This document shows, piece by piece, positions 8,560-15,659 of a stretch of DNA of 49,692 nucleotides. The notes under the pieces were generated by a model. The model was not told the origin of the DNA. It made no database searches and was given only the letters and a program-made list of their open reading frames with translations. Position numbers and translations under genes: made by a program. Within the stretch, counting starts at the first letter, position 1, and each line of letters begins with the position of its first letter. Origin of the DNA: Chitinophagaceae bacterium (GTDB lineage Bacteria; Bacteroidota; Bacteroidia; Chitinophagales; Chitinophagaceae); assembly GCA_947447825.1 (NCBI GenBank), contig CANFLL010000023.1, positions 1-49,692 of the forward strand. The letters are read 5' to 3'.

Positions 8560-8604
8560 GTTTTTAATTGATAGGTGATAATTGATAATTCATTATTTGC
8601 ATTT

Positions 8605-9519
8605 ATGAATAAGGTTAGTTTGGTTTTATTGTTTTGCCTCTGGGCTTCAGTAAGTTTATTAGCACAGCCTTTTAAGGAAGGGAATGTATATTATGACAAA
8701 AATAAGTGGGTAGAGTTTGTGCCTGGCAATATGCCCTTGGTGATTAGTGTGCCGCATGGAGGATTAATTAATTTGGCTGATGTGCCTGATAGAGATTGTC
8801 CAGACGCAGTAGTTGTAATCGATTCTCATACACAGGATTTAGCAAGGGCTATTGACTCAGTTTTTAGACGTGATTATCATTTTCATCCCTACATTGTTTT
8901 TTGCAATTTGAGAAGATTAAAAGTAGATATGAATCGAGAAATTGAGTTAGGCACATGTGGCCACGAGGAGATGCGAGGTACTTGGATTCATTGGCACAAC
9001 ATGGTAGATACTGCTTTGGCAATGGCTGTGAAGCAATATGGACAGTCTGTTTACATTGATTTACATGCACAAGGGCATCCTGAACAGCGGCTAGAGTTGG
9101 GGTATTTATTAAAAGAAAGCGAGTTAAAAGAGTCTTTCACTGGTGGCAACGATACTGTTTACACTTCAAAAGCATCCATCAACAACTTAATATCTGGCAG
9201 CAAGGGAAAACTTAATTTAAAAGATATGCTTACAGGCACAAATGCGTTTGGAACATGGATGGTGGAATCTGGTTTTCCTTCGGTACCAAGTAAGCAAGAT
9301 CCTTTTCCATACCCTAATCAGAAATATTTTAATGGAGGATATAATACTGCTCGGTACTCCAAAACACCCAACGTTTTTGGTTGGCAGATAGAAACAAACT
9401 ATAAAGGTGTTAGGGATACGCCTAATGCCTATTACAGTTTTGCAGAGGCATTTGTGAAAAATATAATGCGGTACATTGCTACCTATACAACAATAGATGT
9501 AAAGAAGATGGGTAAATAG
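8605..9519 (+). CDS. N-formylglutamate amidohydrolase-like secreted enzyme
   Basis: I place the start at the ATG 8605, because it leaves a clean signal peptide (MNKVSLVLLFCLWASVSLLA) in a 304-residue protein; a GTG at 8575 in the same frame would add ten residues. Family motifs, numbered from 8605: SVPHGG (H51 region), a VVIDSHTQDLA segment, NLRRLKVDMNRE (101-112) and IDLHAQGH (151-158). These match the zinc amidohydrolase fold of N-formylglutamate amidohydrolase (PF05013). The cytoplasmic members act in histidine degradation. This one is exported and has no hut neighbours, so its substrate is probably different. It follows a T9SS-cargo gene by 45 bases and ends in a terminator. Confidence 0.7.
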   Translation: MNKVSLVLLFCLWASVSLLAQPFKEGNVYYDKNKWVEFVPGNMPLVISVPHGGLINLADVPDRDCPDAVVVIDSHTQDLARAIDSVFRRDYHFHPYIVFCNLRRLKVDMNREIELGTCGHEEMRGTWIHWHNMVDTALAMAVKQYGQSVYIDLHAQGHPEQRLELGYLLKESELKESFTGGNDTVYTSKASINNLISGSKGKLNLKDMLTGTNAFGTWMVESGFPSVPSKQDPFPYPNQKYFNGGYNTARYSKTPNVFGWQIETNYKGVRDTPNAYYSFAEAFVKNIMRYIATYTTIDVKKMGK

Positions 9520-9558
9520 TTTTTTTGTTTAGTTGGTTACTGTTAGTCAACATGTAAG

Positions 9559-9591
9559 GGCATGGCTTTAAAACAAAGCTGTGCCTTTTTT
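9559..9591 (+). terminator. Rho-independent terminator after the amidohydrolase gene
   Basis: The arms GGCATGGCTTT (9559-9569) and AAAGCTGTGCC (9575-9585) pair through 11 positions, two of them G-U, around a five-base loop. Six T follow. It lies 40 bases after the stop codon. Confidence 0.8.
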
Positions 9592-9680
9592 ATTAAAATA
9601 TACCTTTTACTTTTTAGCATATAAATACATTTAGATTTTATTATCCGAGGTCGTTATTTAAGGGAAATTCTAAATACGAA
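9592..9680. other. Short AT-rich spacer
   Basis: No gene or regulatory motif is seen between the terminator and the foldback element. Confidence 0.4.
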
Positions 9681-9901
9681 GGAAAGTTTCGCTTAAAACG
9701 AAGGTGTGTGTAACATTTTTTCAACAGAAATGAAATATGAATATTTTGCCACCAATTTCGCTAATGAACACTTATAAATATATTCTATTCTATTTGTGTT
9801 TATTTGTGTAGTTAGTGGCAAAATACTTTCTCTGCCAAATTTTATTGTCTCCATAAACTCTTTGAAAAAAAATGTTATACACACAAAAGGAAGCCTTCCT
9901 T
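9681..9901. repeat. Foldback (MITE-like) element with imperfect long inverted arms
   Basis: The left arm (9681-9780) and the reverse complement of the right arm (9781-9901) align over most of their length. Shared blocks include GTGTGTGTAACATTTTTTCA (left, about 9705) and GTGTGTATAACATTTTTT (right, reverse strand), then TATTTTGCCAC in both. The outer ends are hairpins in their own right: a GGAAAGTTTCG/CGAAGG structure at 9681-9704 and AAGGAAG-C-CTTCCTT at 9887-9901. No reading frame of consequence is inside. The hairpin at the left end has a relative at 44008-44037. Confidence 0.65.
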
Positions 9902-10662
9902 AACTAAAGAGCATTGCATCATTAATGGAAATATGTCTTTATAATTCTACTTTGACACATTAGATTTTATGATTTTTGTTTGAAAAATATTTAGGATTGG
10001 CAATAGCTTTTATCAAAATCGCTAGGACAAAAGGATGAACCCTAATATCATAAGAGTAAAATATTTAGGTTTTACAAAAATGAATTTAGTTAGGTTATAC
10101 CATTTATAGAATGATTGGGCATAGGGGAATGATTAACATCCTTGATTTCAAATGAATGAAGCTTATCTCATTTAGCAAACCAAATTCTGCTGAGTATAAT
10201 CTATAAACCCCTTAAACACTTTACTGTAAATGAATACATCATTCAATTTAGCAATTTTAGCATCAGAAAGCGTCATTTATTAATTTGAGTGAGTCGACGA
10301 CTCAACTGAATCCTTGGCCCAATCAAGTGAGTCGTCGACTCACTTAGGTGAATAAATGGAAGAAAGAGGACTAAAACAAGGAACTCACTTTGACATTCAG
10401 CGTGTTTGGAAAAAGCTCCGAGAAAGTTTAGAGCTTTCTTAGAGTTGACACAGTTTCATAAAAATTTATCGCTTTTATCTTTTATAACTAGCCTAATCTT
10501 ACATATCTACAATAGTTAGGAGATTATCGCCTATTTGTTTCGCTAATTTATGTGGCTATTTTTATCAAAAGAAACTAATTTATTAATGCAAATAGTTTAT
10601 GCGTTTAATTTGTGTTGTAAATAACTTGAAAATTTGTCATTACCAAAGTTTAGTATTTCAAC
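9902..10662. other. Non-coding stretch with a pair of mutually inverted palindromes
   Basis: No gene is seen in 760 bases. The notable sites are TGAGTCGACGACTCA (10290-10304) and its exact reverse complement TGAGTCGTCGACTCA (10328-10342), described as a separate entry. The rest is AT-rich. A weak -7-like AAAATTTG precedes the GT14 gene by about 30 bases. Confidence 0.5.
10290..10342. repeat. Two 15-bp near-palindromes in inverted orientation
   Basis: TGAGTCGACGACTCA (10290-10304) and TGAGTCGTCGACTCA (10328-10342) are reverse complements of each other, and each has arms TGAGTC/GACTCA around a 3-base centre. The right copy extends to AAGTGAGTC/GACTCACTT (10325-10345). The composition is more GC-rich than the surroundings. 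Possible roles are a dimeric regulator site pair for the downstream sugar genes (about 320 bases away), or a mobile-element end. Confidence 0.75.
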
Positions 10663-11496
10663 ATGAAAATAGCTCACCTTATTTTAGCACACAATCATCC
10701 AACACAATTGGACAGGCTTGTTAAACGAATTGTAAATGAACAAGCAGATGTTTATATTCATTTAGATAAGAAAACAGATATTACCCCTTTTGTACACCTA
10801 GAAAAACTAGCCAACGTATTTTTTGTGAAAGAGAGAGTTGTGGTTAAGTGGGGAGAGTATAGTGTTATTAAAGCTACCTTAGAGGGTATGAAAGCTATCC
10901 TTGCCACTAAGATTACCTACACCCACATTAATTTATTGAGTGGAAATGATTATCCATTAAAAAGTAATGACACCATCCAACAATATTTATTTGCCAATTA
11001 TGGCAAATCATTTATGTGGTTCGACCGCATTTTTAATGATTGGCCGGAAGGACAATTGAGATGCAATAAATATGATTTTGGCGATTATGGTTTTCCAGGA
11101 AGGTATCAGTTAACTAAACTATCAAACACTTTTTTGCCAAATCGAAAGCCCCCCTATAAACTTGTTCCTTATGGTCGATCTCAATGGCTAACAATTACCC
11201 CGACCTGTGCTGAATATGTTTTAAACTATTTAAAAAATCATTCTAAGGCAGCAAATTATTTTAGATTAACATGGTGTGTTGATGAAATTTTTTTTCAAAC
11301 TATTCTTTGTAATTCTCCTTTATCCACTACACTCATAAATAATAATTTAAGACACATACCCATCGATAATGAATGTAGGCCATACACGTTCACAAGTACA
11401 GATGTTACAGAACTAAAAGCTTCGGGAAAGTTCTATGCTAGAAAATTTGATTTTGAAAAGGATGAAACTATTTTCAATTTATTAGACGAAGATTAA
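10663..11496 (+). CDS. GT14-type (core-2/I-branching) glycosyltransferase
   Basis: The 277-residue protein carries the bacterial GT14 pattern: an N-terminal IAHLILAHNHPTQLDRLV, VYIHLDKK, a VKWGEYSVIKATL block, and NLLSGNDYPLKS in the middle, followed by a WFDRIF region and a conserved YGRSQWLTIT segment. GT14 enzymes transfer N-acetylglucosamine or xylose; the donor and acceptor here are unknown. There is no signal peptide and no membrane span, so it is cytoplasmic. A second, related GT14 gene follows after 216 bases, and both precede sugar-nucleotide genes, so they probably act on the same glycan. Confidence 0.85.
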   Translation: MKIAHLILAHNHPTQLDRLVKRIVNEQADVYIHLDKKTDITPFVHLEKLANVFFVKERVVVKWGEYSVIKATLEGMKAILATKITYTHINLLSGNDYPLKSNDTIQQYLFANYGKSFMWFDRIFNDWPEGQLRCNKYDFGDYGFPGRYQLTKLSNTFLPNRKPPYKLVPYGRSQWLTITPTCAEYVLNYLKNHSKAANYFRLTWCVDEIFFQTILCNSPLSTTLINNNLRHIPIDNECRPYTFTSTDVTELKASGKFYARKFDFEKDETIFNLLDED

Positions 11497-11712
11497 TCTA
11501 ATTTTCAAGCTATTTGGTATGCTTAACAAAATCAATCAACTAAGGACACTTCTTTTTTAGCCAACGGAATTAAAGAAAATACCAACCCCAAAACAGATTC
11601 GGGAAATGTTATAAAACAAATGAAGTTCAATTTCTTTAATTTTTTTTTAATATTTAATACTTATTTTATACTTTTTTGTATATAATTGCAGAACTGTAAT
11701 ACTAGTTAATTT

Positions 11713-12573
11713 ATGATGAAGCAAAAGAATGCTGTTATAATTCTTACGTACACCTCACCAAAGCAGACATTAAGATTAGTTAACGCAATGAATAACGGAG
11801 ATTTTGATTTTTATATCCATCTTGACAAAAAAGTAGATATGAAAAGCCATGAAGAATTCGACGTTTACAACAATGTATTTTTCATTGAGGAGCCAATTGA
11901 TATCAAATGGGCGGGATACTCGACTACTGAAGCCATCATTAAAAGTGTAAAATTTATAGAACGCTCCGGAAATAAATATTCTTATATTTCTTTGATCTCT
12001 GGTCAAGATTACCCAATAAAGTCGGCTGCCTACATTACTCAATTTCTTAAGGACAACGCAGGGAAAGAATTTATTAATTACAGGTACTTTGATGAATGGA
12101 CAGAAGCTATTGAGCGAGTTGAAAAATATCACCTAACAGAATATCAATTTAGAGGACAATATCTTATTCAGAAAGCAATTAATGGAATACTTCCTAAAAG
12201 AAAGTTCCCGGTTGATACCAAACTTTGTGGTAAAGAAACTTTCTGGACTCTTACTTACGAATGTGCCATTTATACAGCACATAAAATAGATTCAAACAAA
12301 CAATTAAAAAGGTTTTTACGCTACACTTGGGGCTGTGATGAGTTCATTTTTCAAACAATAATTATGGGTTCTCCTTTCAAAAAAAATGTGGTAAATGACA
12401 ACCTTCGTTTTATAAATTGGCCTGATGGTCAAGCAGCGCGTCCTAACTTTTTTGTTTCCTCAGATTTTGAAAGAATACTTGCTTCTAAGGCTCTCTTCGG
12501 AAGAAAGTTTGATATTAAACTAGATGAACATATTTTGGATTTATTAGACCATGAATTTTCAATAACCTTTTAA
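11713..12573 (+). CDS. GT14-type (core-2/I-branching) glycosyltransferase, second copy
   Basis: At 286 residues it has the same architecture as the gene at 10663: AVIILTYTSPKQTLRLV at the N-terminus, FYIHLDKKVDM, IKWAGYSTTEAII, SLISGQDYPIKS, then KETFWTLTYECA and WGCDEFIFQT. The two proteins are clearly homologous but well diverged, so the duplication is old or the genes came in separately. ATG codons at 11713 and 11716 are both usable. The next gene starts nine bases downstream, which indicates translation from one message with the ketoisomerase and the aminotransferase. Confidence 0.85.
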   Translation: MMKQKNAVIILTYTSPKQTLRLVNAMNNGDFDFYIHLDKKVDMKSHEEFDVYNNVFFIEEPIDIKWAGYSTTEAIIKSVKFIERSGNKYSYISLISGQDYPIKSAAYITQFLKDNAGKEFINYRYFDEWTEAIERVEKYHLTEYQFRGQYLIQKAINGILPKRKFPVDTKLCGKETFWTLTYECAIYTAHKIDSNKQLKRFLRYTWGCDEFIFQTIIMGSPFKKNVVNDNLRFINWPDGQAARPNFFVSSDFERILASKALFGRKFDIKLDEHILDLLDHEFSITF

Positions 12574-12582
12574 AAATGTTTT

Positions 12583-12957
12583 ATGGCGTACATGTTAAAG
12601 CTTACATCTTTTTACGATGAAAGAGGACGATTAACACCGGTAGATGGAGTTTTACCTTTCGAAATAAAGCGAATGTATTATATCAGTAATGTAAATAACG
12701 AATCAGAACGTGGAGGGCATTCCCATATTCTAACAGTTGAAGCATTGTTTTGTGTAAGTGGTAGTTTTAGTGTTGTTATTAATAATGGTAAAACAAAGGA
12801 AGAATTTTATTTAAACGACCATAATCATTGTCTTATTATAGAACCTAATGACTGGCACATGATGCATAACTTTAGTATGGGTGCTATTCTGTTGGGAGTT
12901 TCCTCAACTTCTTATGATAAGTCAGATTATATTTATGAAGAGCCTGAAATAGTGTAA
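12583..12957 (+). CDS. WxcM/FdtA-like sugar 3,4-ketoisomerase (cupin)
   Basis: This is a 124-residue single-domain cupin. Diagnostic segments are FYDERGRLTPVD, IKRMYYISNV, ERGGHSHILTVEALFCVSGS and EPNDWHMMHNFS, which correspond to dTDP-4-oxo-6-deoxyglucose 3,4-ketoisomerases (FdtA, QdtA, TylM3). The expected product is a dTDP-3-oxo-6-deoxy sugar. The following gene, starting at the very next base, is the matching aminotransferase, so the pair would make dTDP-3-amino-3,6-dideoxy-hexose (Fuc3N or Qui3N). The sequence does not tell which epimer. An alternative start at 12592 (MLKLTSF) is possible. Confidence 0.85.
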   Translation: MAYMLKLTSFYDERGRLTPVDGVLPFEIKRMYYISNVNNESERGGHSHILTVEALFCVSGSFSVVINNGKTKEEFYLNDHNHCLIIEPNDWHMMHNFSMGAILLGVSSTSYDKSDYIYEEPEIV

Positions 12958-14052
12958 ATGATACAATACGAAAACTTAAAAAGGTTAAATGAACCATTTG
13001 AAACAGCGTTTCAAGAAAAATACAATGAAGTAATTGCAAGCGGACATTACATTCTGGGTCCATCTTTACAAACTTTTGAAAAAGAATTTGCAGCGTACCA
13101 TTCTGTAAACTATTGTGTGGGGGTTTCTAATGGGTTAGATGCCATTATTTTAGCATTGAAAGCACTCAATTTACCAGAAGATGCGGAAGTAATTGTTCCC
13201 TCTAATACCTATATTGCTACAATATTGGCTATTGTGGCTTGTAATCTAAAACCTGTTTTAGTTGACCCATCTATAAACACTTACAATATAGACCCAGAAA
13301 AAATTAAACAGTGCATTACTCAAAAAACCAAAGTGTTGCTAATTGTTCATTTGTTTGGCAAGATGTGTGCAATGGATGAAATAATGGCCATCAAAGAAAA
13401 GTATAAACTATACCTTATTGAAGATTGTGCACAAGCCCATGGAGCAACTTACAAAAATAAACTAGCAGGTACTTTTGGTGAGTTTGGCGCATTCAGTTTT
13501 TATCCTACCAAAAATTTAGGAGCATTAGGAGATGCTGGTGGAATAATATGCAACAACGAAACGCATTACAACACACTACTTCATTTACGCAATTATGGCT
13601 CATTAAAAAAATATTACAATGACATTCTAGGCTATAATAACAGAATGGATGAATTGCAAGCTGCTTTTTTAAGTGTTAAGCTACCTTATCTAAATCAGAT
13701 GAATAGCCATAGAAACAAATTGGCTTCATTATATCACCAACATTTAAACAAGTCAAAGTTCATCCTTCCATCCAAAGACGAACATTATTTTGATGTTTAC
13801 CATGTGTTCAATATTCGGAGCAGAGATAGAGATAATTTGCAGAAGTATTTGCAAGATAATGGGGTGGGTACACTAATTCATTACCCAGTTGCCCCCCATA
13901 AGCAAAAAGCTTTGGCCCATTTGTTTGTGGGGATGGAGTTCCCTATAGCCGATGAAATTCATAGCACTACTTTAAGTATTCCTTGTTCTTTCTGTCATAC
14001 AGAATCTGAAATATTACAGGTCATTAAAGTGTTAAATGGTTTTAATGCTTAG
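12958..14052 (+). CDS. DegT/DnrJ/EryC1-family sugar aminotransferase (FdtB/QdtB-like)
   Basis: A PLP-dependent aminotransferase of 364 residues, the usual length. The Schiff-base lysine is K185 in SFYPTKNLGA, the cofactor-binding Asp is D156 in IEDCAQAHGA, and SNGLDA (57-62) binds phosphate. The NRMDELQAA segment is also typical. Substrate choice comes from context: the ATG follows directly on the stop codon of a 3,4-ketoisomerase, which fits 3-amination of a dTDP-3-oxo-6-deoxy sugar. No N-acetyltransferase or dTDP-glucose dehydratase is next to it, so those steps must be encoded elsewhere. The acetyltransferase at 22307 belongs to a different type of transferase. Confidence 0.9.
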   Translation: MIQYENLKRLNEPFETAFQEKYNEVIASGHYILGPSLQTFEKEFAAYHSVNYCVGVSNGLDAIILALKALNLPEDAEVIVPSNTYIATILAIVACNLKPVLVDPSINTYNIDPEKIKQCITQKTKVLLIVHLFGKMCAMDEIMAIKEKYKLYLIEDCAQAHGATYKNKLAGTFGEFGAFSFYPTKNLGALGDAGGIICNNETHYNTLLHLRNYGSLKKYYNDILGYNNRMDELQAAFLSVKLPYLNQMNSHRNKLASLYHQHLNKSKFILPSKDEHYFDVYHVFNIRSRDRDNLQKYLQDNGVGTLIHYPVAPHKQKALAHLFVGMEFPIADEIHSTTLSIPCSFCHTESEILQVIKVLNGFNA

Positions 14053-14277
14053 ACAGTTATATATGATAAAAAGAAGCAAGAAACATCTATAACCATATAC
14101 AACTTTGAAAAATTAAAATAAGAAAATTGTAATTTGATTCATCGATAATACAATTTACAAGATCGATGAATCAAATTACATTTAAGGTTTTCAATACAGA
14201 TTATAATGGGGCAATATAATTCCCTTTCCAATGATGATTAATTAACCATGTAAGGATTCAATAATCATCATTCACCA
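14053..14277. other. Spacer with a 19-bp-arm inverted repeat
   Basis: The arms TGTAATTTGATTCATCGAT (14128-14146) and ATCGATGAATCAAATTACA (14162-14180) are perfectly complementary around a 15-base loop. It lies 75 bases after the aminotransferase stop. Without a T-run it is not a textbook terminator, but it could stabilise the 3' end of the sugar-operon message. Nothing else is seen in this stretch. Confidence 0.7.
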
Positions 14278-14532
14278 CTAATACCATTTTTCCACCATTG
14301 CCCTCATAAAGGCAAGGCTTCCTTTTGCTAAGCCTGCTGAATTATATTTTGATGGTCGCAACAAAGAAGTAGGGCCTACTAAAGCCGTTATTTCCGACGA
14401 AAAGTTTTCCAGTACCAATGGACTTTGATAATCAATTTCAGCTAATCCCTTAAATAAATCATCCCAATGCACATTCCCCTCCCCTAGCATACCTCTATCA
14501 CTTTCCGTTATGTGCAGGTGCTTTAAATGTTT
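14278..14532 (-). pseudogene. C-terminal remnant of a sugar phosphate isomerase/epimerase (TIM-barrel)
   Basis: The minus-strand frame is open from a TGA at 14533-14535 and reads HLHITESDRGMLGEGNV, then WDDLFKGLAEIDYQSPLVLE and a C-terminal SLAFMRAMVEKWY. This is the end of a sugar phosphate isomerase/epimerase (tagatose/psicose 3-epimerase-like) of about 280 residues; only about 85 remain. The E and H residues of the metal-site region (HITESDRG, LENF) are present, but the barrel's first two thirds are missing. A stop interrupts the frame upstream. The remnant points to past gene loss at this locus. Confidence 0.7.
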
Positions 14533-14810
14533 TCACTAATTAATTACAGGTTGATAAAAGTTGCGTTTTTCAATATTCATCTAAAAAGTAACGCTAGTGC
14601 CATCAGTTCCATTTAATTTAGGCGTAAATTGAATGGTAGGCAAAATGTCCATATAATTTTGCTCCATCCTTCCAGCTAATGATCCTTGCCAAAAAAGATT
14701 CAGTTTTAACCTACAATGACCACCCCTTTTTATAAAGAGAAAAGTTTCCATCAACACTTTAAAGCAATTTTAGTACTAAAAACGAACTATTTCCCTTAGA
14801 TGAACTTGAC
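14533..14810. other. Decayed or non-coding spacer
   Basis: A minus-strand frame at 14581-14751 reads 56 residues (includes FWQGSLAGRMEQNYMDILP) and could be another gene remnant, but I do not recognise it. No other structure is seen before the palindrome array. Confidence 0.3.
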
Positions 14811-14995
14811 TTTACTGTACAGGAATACCTTTTTCCTGTACAGTAAAATCATTTTACTGTACAGGAAAATCATTTTACTGGTGAGGAAAACCATTTTACT
14901 GTACAGTAAAACTTCATTACTCTAGAGGAAAATCATTTTACTGTACAGTAAAATCAATTTACTGTACAGTAATGCGCCATTACTCTACAGTAAAA
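14811..14995. repeat. Nine-unit palindromic tandem array with an exact 21-bp period
   Basis: Nine units, each a near-perfect palindrome with consensus TTTTACTGTACAGTAAAA, follow one another. Their six-base centres start at 14816, 14837, 14858, 14879, 14900, 14921, 14942, 14963 and 14984, so the spacing is 21 bp at every step. Six centres are TGTACA; the others are TGGTGA, TCTAGA and TCTACA. Half-sites come in two kinds, GTAAAA and GGAAAA, mixed among units. All frames contain stops, so it is not a coding repeat. Two helical turns per unit place all sites on one face of the DNA, as expected for an array of dimer-binding sites. Unlike a CRISPR array, it has no unique spacers. Confidence 0.9.
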
Positions 14996-15659
14996 ATTGC
15001 CTTTTAATGAGTTTGAAACTTTTATCGTAGGCAAAAGGATGGGGCATTAATGAGAAAAAGTTTGAATCATCAGAAACAAAACTTTTCGCATAGTGAGAAA
15101 TGAAGGAGATTATTTTTATGATTATATAACTTAAATAAAAAGAGTCTACCTTATTTTATTAAACACAAAGATGCTAAGACTGAAAGAAGCACAAAGACCA
15201 GTTTAATTTTCTTTTACTATTTTCCTTTGCGCATCTTAGCGTTTTTGAGTCTTTGAGTTGAAGAAAAAAAAGGAAAAAAAGAGGTTTGAAAAAGTATTGT
15301 TATAAAATTAATAATCATCCGAAGAATTAGGTATTAACCACATTTAAAAAAGAAACTTTATTGAGTTATTCAAAGTTTTTTTCTTAGAGGAAGAAATACG
15401 TAATTATTTAAGAAATAACTGAGTGGTAAGTTTTAAAAAGTGAAGGTGAGTATGTTTTTATTAGAAAGAAAAATGTCATAAAAAATAAATATTATTTATC
15501 AGGTGATTTCTAGGTTTCAAATAGGTTGGCACAAATCATTAAACAATTAATTTTTACAGGAATGGCAGTATTATTATCTGAAACGTATTATAGATAAGTA
15601 ATAATCCTGCAACTTTGCCGATTGCTGTTTTTACGCTAAAAAATGTATTAATTTAAAGT
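14996..15659. other. Non-coding stretch with a diffuse inverted repeat
   Basis: No gene is seen. A left segment with CACAAAGATGCTAAGAC (about 15164) and a right segment whose reverse complement contains CGCTAAGATGCGCAAAGG (about 15223-15240) form an imperfect inverted repeat of a type I recall as frequent in Bacteroidota spacers. A -7-like CAACTTTG lies about 45 bases before the S9 peptidase start. Confidence 0.4.

Noticed and set aside
14811-14995. CRISPR array
   Set aside because: The units are contiguous and palindromic with no unique spacers, and no cas gene is in the window.
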